34,961 bases of DNA from CAJPSE01 sp963514535 (GTDB taxonomy: Bacteria > Synergistota > Synergistia > Synergistales > Aminobacteriaceae): NCBI GenBank assembly GCA_963514535.1, contig CAUPUB010000011.1, forward strand, positions 1 through 34,961. The letters are read 5' to 3'. Positions within the stretch are counted from its first letter, which is position 1. Each line of letters opens with the position of its first letter. Of the stretch, positions 31,872-34,961 are shown piece by piece. A model generated the notes under the pieces. The model made no database searches. It was not told the origin of the DNA and saw only the letters and a list, made by a program, of their open reading frames with translations. Position numbers and translations under genes: made by a program.

Positions 31872-32860
31872 AAAACGGACAGCTTCGCACCGTATTCCTG
31901 CTGGCCCTGCTTGCAGCCCTTTGTGCCCTTCCGCGCCTCTTTGCGCTGGACTATTATCTGCACATCTTCGTCATGTCCGAGATTTACGCGGTCCTATCAC
32001 TCTCCCTAGCCCTGATCGTCGGATTCTCCGGGCAGGTCTCCATGGGACATGCCGCCTTCTACGGCATCGGCGCCTATGCCGCCGCCCTGGCAAGCACGCG
32101 CCTGAGCCTCTCCTTCTGGTGGACATTCTGGCTGGGCGGACTCTTCGCGGGTTTGGCCTCGTACCTGCTGGGCATTCTGGTCCTGCGCCTCAGGGGCCAT
32201 GTTCTGGCCATCACGACGGCTTTCTTCGGACTTCTGGTCACCGTGGTCCTGAACAACTGGATCCCCGTGACTAACGGCCCTATGGGTATCGCAGGGATTC
32301 CCAGGCCCACCCCGATCCCGCTGCCAGGATTGACCCTGATCTTCGAATCCCGCACCCACTATTATTATCTGGGGCTGATCATGGTTTTTGGCGTTGTGTG
32401 GTTTCTCCGGCGTATCGTCGATTCCCGTCTGGGGGATGCCATGATTGCAGTTCGGGAGAACGAGGAGCTCGCCCTGTCGATTGGGGTCGATTCCATGCGA
32501 AGCAAGGTACTTGCCTTCACGATAGGCGGGACGCTTGCCGGAATGGCCGGGGCCTTTTACGCGCATTACATTCTCTTTGTCAGCCCGGTGACCTTCACGA
32601 TCAACGAATCCATCAATTTGCTGATCATGGTCATTTTCGGCGGGATGAGCACTATGGCGGGCCCCATTCTCGGAGCCGTCTGTCTGACCATCCTTCCCGA
32701 GTTCCTTCGGGTGGCAGGTTCTCTGCGGCTCGTCATCTACGGTATCGCCCTGGTGCTCTTCATCATCTGGCTTCCAATGGGAATCTGGGGCTCCTTGAAG
32801 CCCCGACTGCTCTCCCGCTTCTTCCCATCGGAGGACATCTCTTCAGACGATGTATCCTGA
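31868..32860 (+). CDS. livM: Branched-chain-type ABC transporter permease LivM, system 2
   Basis: A 330-residue permease with about ten hydrophobic segments, GFSGQVSMGHAAFYGIGAYAAA near the N-terminus and NEELALSIGVDSMRSKVLAFTIGGTLAGMAGAFYAHY as the coupling loop region. It is the last gene of the plus-strand block and converges with the aldolase gene. Confidence 0.93.
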   Translation: MKNGQLRTVFLLALLAALCALPRLFALDYYLHIFVMSEIYAVLSLSLALIVGFSGQVSMGHAAFYGIGAYAAALASTRLSLSFWWTFWLGGLFAGLASYLLGILVLRLRGHVLAITTAFFGLLVTVVLNNWIPVTNGPMGIAGIPRPTPIPLPGLTLIFESRTHYYYLGLIMVFGVVWFLRRIVDSRLGDAMIAVRENEELALSIGVDSMRSKVLAFTIGGTLAGMAGAFYAHYILFVSPVTFTINESINLLIMVIFGGMSTMAGPILGAVCLTILPEFLRVAGSLRLVIYGIALVLFIIWLPMGIWGSLKPRLLSRFFPSEDISSDDVS

Positions 32861-32898
32861 GCCCATCCGCCTCAGAGTCCAGCCATGGCCTCGCCATT

Positions 32899-32922
32899 AC
32901 GATTCTTAAAACGATTCTTAAA
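32899..32922. repeat. Exact tandem duplication of a 12-bp unit between livM and the aldolase gene
   Basis: ACGATTCTTAAA occurs twice without a gap, in the convergent intergenic region beside the terminator. Confidence 0.75.
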
Positions 32923-32966
32923 AATAAAAAGAGAAGAGAGCCCCCCGTTTCGGGTCGCCCTCTTCT
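32922..32966 (-). terminator. Terminator of the aldolase gene
   Basis: On the minus strand AGAAGAG (32960-32966) pairs with CTCTTCT (32932-32938), with additional GC pairs inside, followed by CTTTTTATTTTT. A shorter T stretch on the plus side may also serve livM. Confidence 0.75.
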
Positions 32967-33013
32967 TGTGACACTTTTCATTGCGATGCGCTTTCGTTCG
33001 GTAGGGAATGGCG

Positions 33014-34078
33014 CTACGCGATTGTGACCTCCTTGGACAGGTACACGTCCTGCACGGCGTTGATGATCTGCACGCCGTCTTTCATCGGGCGCTGGAAGGC
33101 CTTGCGGCCCAGAATCAGCCCCATGCCGCCCGCGCGCTTGTTGACGACCGCGGTGCGCACCGCCTCGGCCAGGTCCGTATCGCCGCTCGACGCGCCGCCG
33201 GAGTTGATCAGGCCCGCCCGTCCGGCGTAGCAGCTCAGCACCTGGTAGCGGGTCAGGTCGATGGGGTGCTCGGTCGTCAGCTTCTCGTAGACGTCCTTCG
33301 AGGTTTTTCCAAAGGAAAGCGCCGTGTAGCCGCCGTTGTTCTCGGGCAGCTTCTGCTTGATGATGTCCGCCTCGATGGTGACGCCCAGGTGGTTGGCCTG
33401 ACCCGTCAGGTCCGCGGAGACGTGGAAGTCCTTCTCCTTGGTCTTGAACGCGGAGTTGCGCAGGTAGCACCACAGGATGGTGGCCATGCCCAGCTCATGG
33501 GCGTGGTGGAAGGCCTCGGAGACCTCCTGGATCTGGCGCGTGGACTCGTCGCTGCCGAAGTAAATAGTGGCCCCGACGGCGACGGCGCCCATGTTCCACG
33601 CCTGCTCCACGGAGGCGAACATCACCTGGTCGTGTTTGTTGGGGTAGGACAGCAGCTCGTTGTGGTTCAGCTTCAGGACGAACGGGATCTTGTGCGCGTA
33701 GCGCCGCGCGACCGCCCCCAGGACTCCCAGCGTGCTGGCAACGGCGCTGCATCCCGCCTCGATGGCAAGCTTGACGATGTTCTCGGGGTCGAAGTAGATA
33801 GGGTTTGGGGCGAACGAGGCCCCCGCGGAGTGCTCGATTCCCTGATCCACGGGGAGGATGGAGATGTAGCCGGTATCCGCCAGCCGTCCGTGCCCGAACA
33901 GCGCCTGCAACGAGCGCAGGACGGGGACGGGACGATCCGAAATCGACCAGACGCGGTCCACGAAATCGGGCCCGGGCAGAGACAGCATCCCGGAATCCAC
34001 GGCGCTGCACTTGTGCCCCAACAAAAACTCCGCATCCTTGCCCAAAAGTTTCTCGATCTTCTCCAGTTCCTTGGCCAT
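33014..34078 (-). CDS. fbaB: Class I fructose-bisphosphate aldolase, DhnA/FbaB type
   Basis: A 354-residue TIM-barrel aldolase, length close to E. coli FbaB (350). Family segments: ISILPVDQGIEHSAGASFAPNPIYFDPENIVKLAIEAGCSA, PFVLKLNHNELLSYPN, and the phosphate-binding LINSGGASSGDTDLAEAV near residue 290. It interconverts fructose 1,6-bisphosphate with triose phosphates through a Schiff base lysine. AAGGAGG lies upstream of the ATG. It is a central metabolism gene with no obvious link to the flanking transporters and marks a return to core genome. Confidence 0.93.
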   Translation of the reverse strand: MAKELEKIEKLLGKDAEFLLGHKCSAVDSGMLSLPGPDFVDRVWSISDRPVPVLRSLQALFGHGRLADTGYISILPVDQGIEHSAGASFAPNPIYFDPENIVKLAIEAGCSAVASTLGVLGAVARRYAHKIPFVLKLNHNELLSYPNKHDQVMFASVEQAWNMGAVAVGATIYFGSDESTRQIQEVSEAFHHAHELGMATILWCYLRNSAFKTKEKDFHVSADLTGQANHLGVTIEADIIKQKLPENNGGYTALSFGKTSKDVYEKLTTEHPIDLTRYQVLSCYAGRAGLINSGGASSGDTDLAEAVRTAVVNKRAGGMGLILGRKAFQRPMKDGVQIINAVQDVYLSKEVTIA

Positions 34079-34099
34079 AACATAAACCTCCTTCGATTC

Positions 34100-34145
34100 A
34101 CAGCCAACTACAGCTCACGGTCTACTACAGCCAACCATGCCGTAG
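34100..34145. repeat. Three copies of a 9-bp element in the aldolase leader
   Basis: ACAGCCAAC at 34100-34108, ACAGCTCAC at 34110-34118 and ACAGCCAAC at 34137-34145, just upstream of the AAGGAGG site of the aldolase. The first two are nearly adjacent. Confidence 0.5.
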
Positions 34146-34250
34146 CCGGCCCTGCACCCTCCGCACATCCCGCAAAGGGCGCGCCCTCGATACTTATTAA
34201 TGCTTGCCTATGCAAAGATATCACAGAACGCGCGCGGAGTCACGCCGCAT

Positions 34251-34799
34251 TCACGCAAAGATCCCGCGCGCCTCCCCTACGATCAGGAGCCCCGAGGCGA
34301 CGAAGGCGCTCCCCATCAGCAGCGCGACGGATATCCCACCCACGAACGGCGAGGCGAGCATCAGGGAGGCGCAGACCACCAGCAAAAGACCGCTCAGAAG
34401 CATCGCCCACCATCTTCCAAACCCTAGGGACCTCAGACGGAAGGAGGTCGCGATGCGGACGATGCCGGTAAAGGAGAACCAGCACGCGACCATGATGGGG
34501 ATCATGAAGGCGGTCACCCCCAGGCGCGTCAGCATGACGATGCCGATCAGGAGGTCCAGTACCCCCTGGGCCAGCATCCAGCGTGGGTACATGGGGTCCC
34601 CACGCAGCGAAAAGCAGGGGACCAGGTGATTGACGCCGGCAAGGACGAAACCGGCCCCCAGGAAAAGGGCCAGAGACATCAGCGCCTCCACGGGGTAGGT
34701 CATCGCCCAGAGTCCCAGCACGATAAGGATGCCTCCGGTGAAGTAGAGCGTCCAGCGTAGCGTTTTTCTGGAATCCAAAACTATCACATCCTTTTCCAT
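34251..34799 (-). CDS. HdeD-like (DUF308) membrane protein
   Basis: About 182 residues from ATG at 34799 (MEKDVIVLDSRKTLRWTLYFTGG). Six hydrophobic segments are arranged as in HdeD proteins, with WMLAQGVLDLLIGIVML and MLLSGLLLVVCASLMLASP. AAGGAAAAGG precedes the start. A longer in-frame extension upstream is arginine-rich and lacks a ribosome site. HdeD acts in acid resistance in E. coli; in other bacteria the function is unknown. Confidence 0.85.
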   Translation of the reverse strand: MEKDVIVLDSRKTLRWTLYFTGGILIVLGLWAMTYPVEALMSLALFLGAGFVLAGVNHLVPCFSLRGDPMYPRWMLAQGVLDLLIGIVMLTRLGVTAFMIPIMVACWFSFTGIVRIATSFRLRSLGFGRWWAMLLSGLLLVVCASLMLASPFVGGISVALLMGSAFVASGLLIVGEARGIFA

Positions 34800-34870
34800 C
34801 GACCTTTTCCTTGCTTTTCCGGGCCCGTCTTTATTGTACAACGCATTTCCTCTTTCCAGCCATCTCCTTT

Positions 34871-34961
34871 TCATCGCCCCTGTATTATCCCGCGTCCAAC
34901 AAGAGCGTTCCACACGTCCCATGGATCTTCGTCCCCGGCGTCCCTCACGTTGCGCGAAGCG
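34871..34961 (-). CDS. Possible C-terminal end of a further gene at the window edge
   Basis: A minus-strand frame entering from the window edge reads NVRDAGDEDPWDVWNALVG and ends with TGA at 34871. The acidic, non-repetitive composition resembles coding sequence, but only about 29 codons are visible and no family is recognised. Confidence 0.3.
   Translation of the reverse strand, partial: ASRNVRDAGDEDPWDVWNALVGRGIIQGR

Noticed and set aside
34186..34250. Possible promoter for the aldolase gene (TTGCAT / TATCGA)
   Set aside because: The -10 matches consensus at only three of six positions.

Overview
The window is a dense, roughly 60% GC bacterial segment dominated by solute transport and purine/ureide catabolism. 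Strong AGGAGG-type ribosome sites, frequent TTG/GTG starts, three TRAP and two LivHMGF-type transporters, a PucG-type aminotransferase and a YfcC-type permease remnant resemble amino-acid- and ureide-using anaerobes such as Synergistota. That assignment is an inference; no rRNA or marker gene is present.

Left block (about 1-18.8 kb, all minus strand). In transcription order: a YhcH/TabA-like protein, ureidoglycine aminohydrolase (AllE), an ATCase-like carbamoyltransferase, the C-terminal remnant of a YfcC-type permease, allantoinase copy 2, a complete Liv-type ABC importer (binding protein, LivH, LivM, LivG, LivF), OHCU decarboxylase, two complete TRAP operons (P-Q-M order), allantoinase copy 1, a 59-residue CobW-C-like protein and a nitrilase-superfamily amidase cut by the window edge. 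Together they suggest import of purine breakdown products and the route OHCU -> allantoin -> allantoate -> ureidoglycine -> ureidoglycolate or oxalurate -> carbamoyl phosphate. Allantoate amidohydrolase, urate oxidase, ureidoglycolate dehydrogenase and carbamate kinase are not in the window.

Middle block (19.0-22.8 kb, plus strand). An IclR regulator, a class V aminotransferase best read as ureidoglycine-glyoxylate aminotransferase (PucG) with a clear terminator, and a PucR-type regulator. The IclR gene diverges from yhcH across a region with candidate operators.

Right block (23.0-32.9 kb, plus strand). A GntR/FCD regulator behind a perfect 46-bp palindrome, a third TRAP operon with visibly lower GC, an octopine/opine dehydrogenase family enzyme, the C-terminal remnant of an IclR regulator, and a second Liv ABC transporter in the order G-F-K-H-M. 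A convergent terminator separates this from a class I (DhnA-type) fructose-bisphosphate aldolase and an HdeD-like membrane protein on the minus strand.

Most unusual signal. Short tandem repeats of unrelated sequence (8, 13, 14 and 15 bp units, two to four copies) sit directly upstream of the ribosome binding sites of several catabolic and regulatory genes (nitrilase, allantoinase 2, yhcH, pucG, pucR; a looser case at the aldolase). The four 14-bp units before yhcH each contain a purine-rich SD-like hexamer followed by an ATG.
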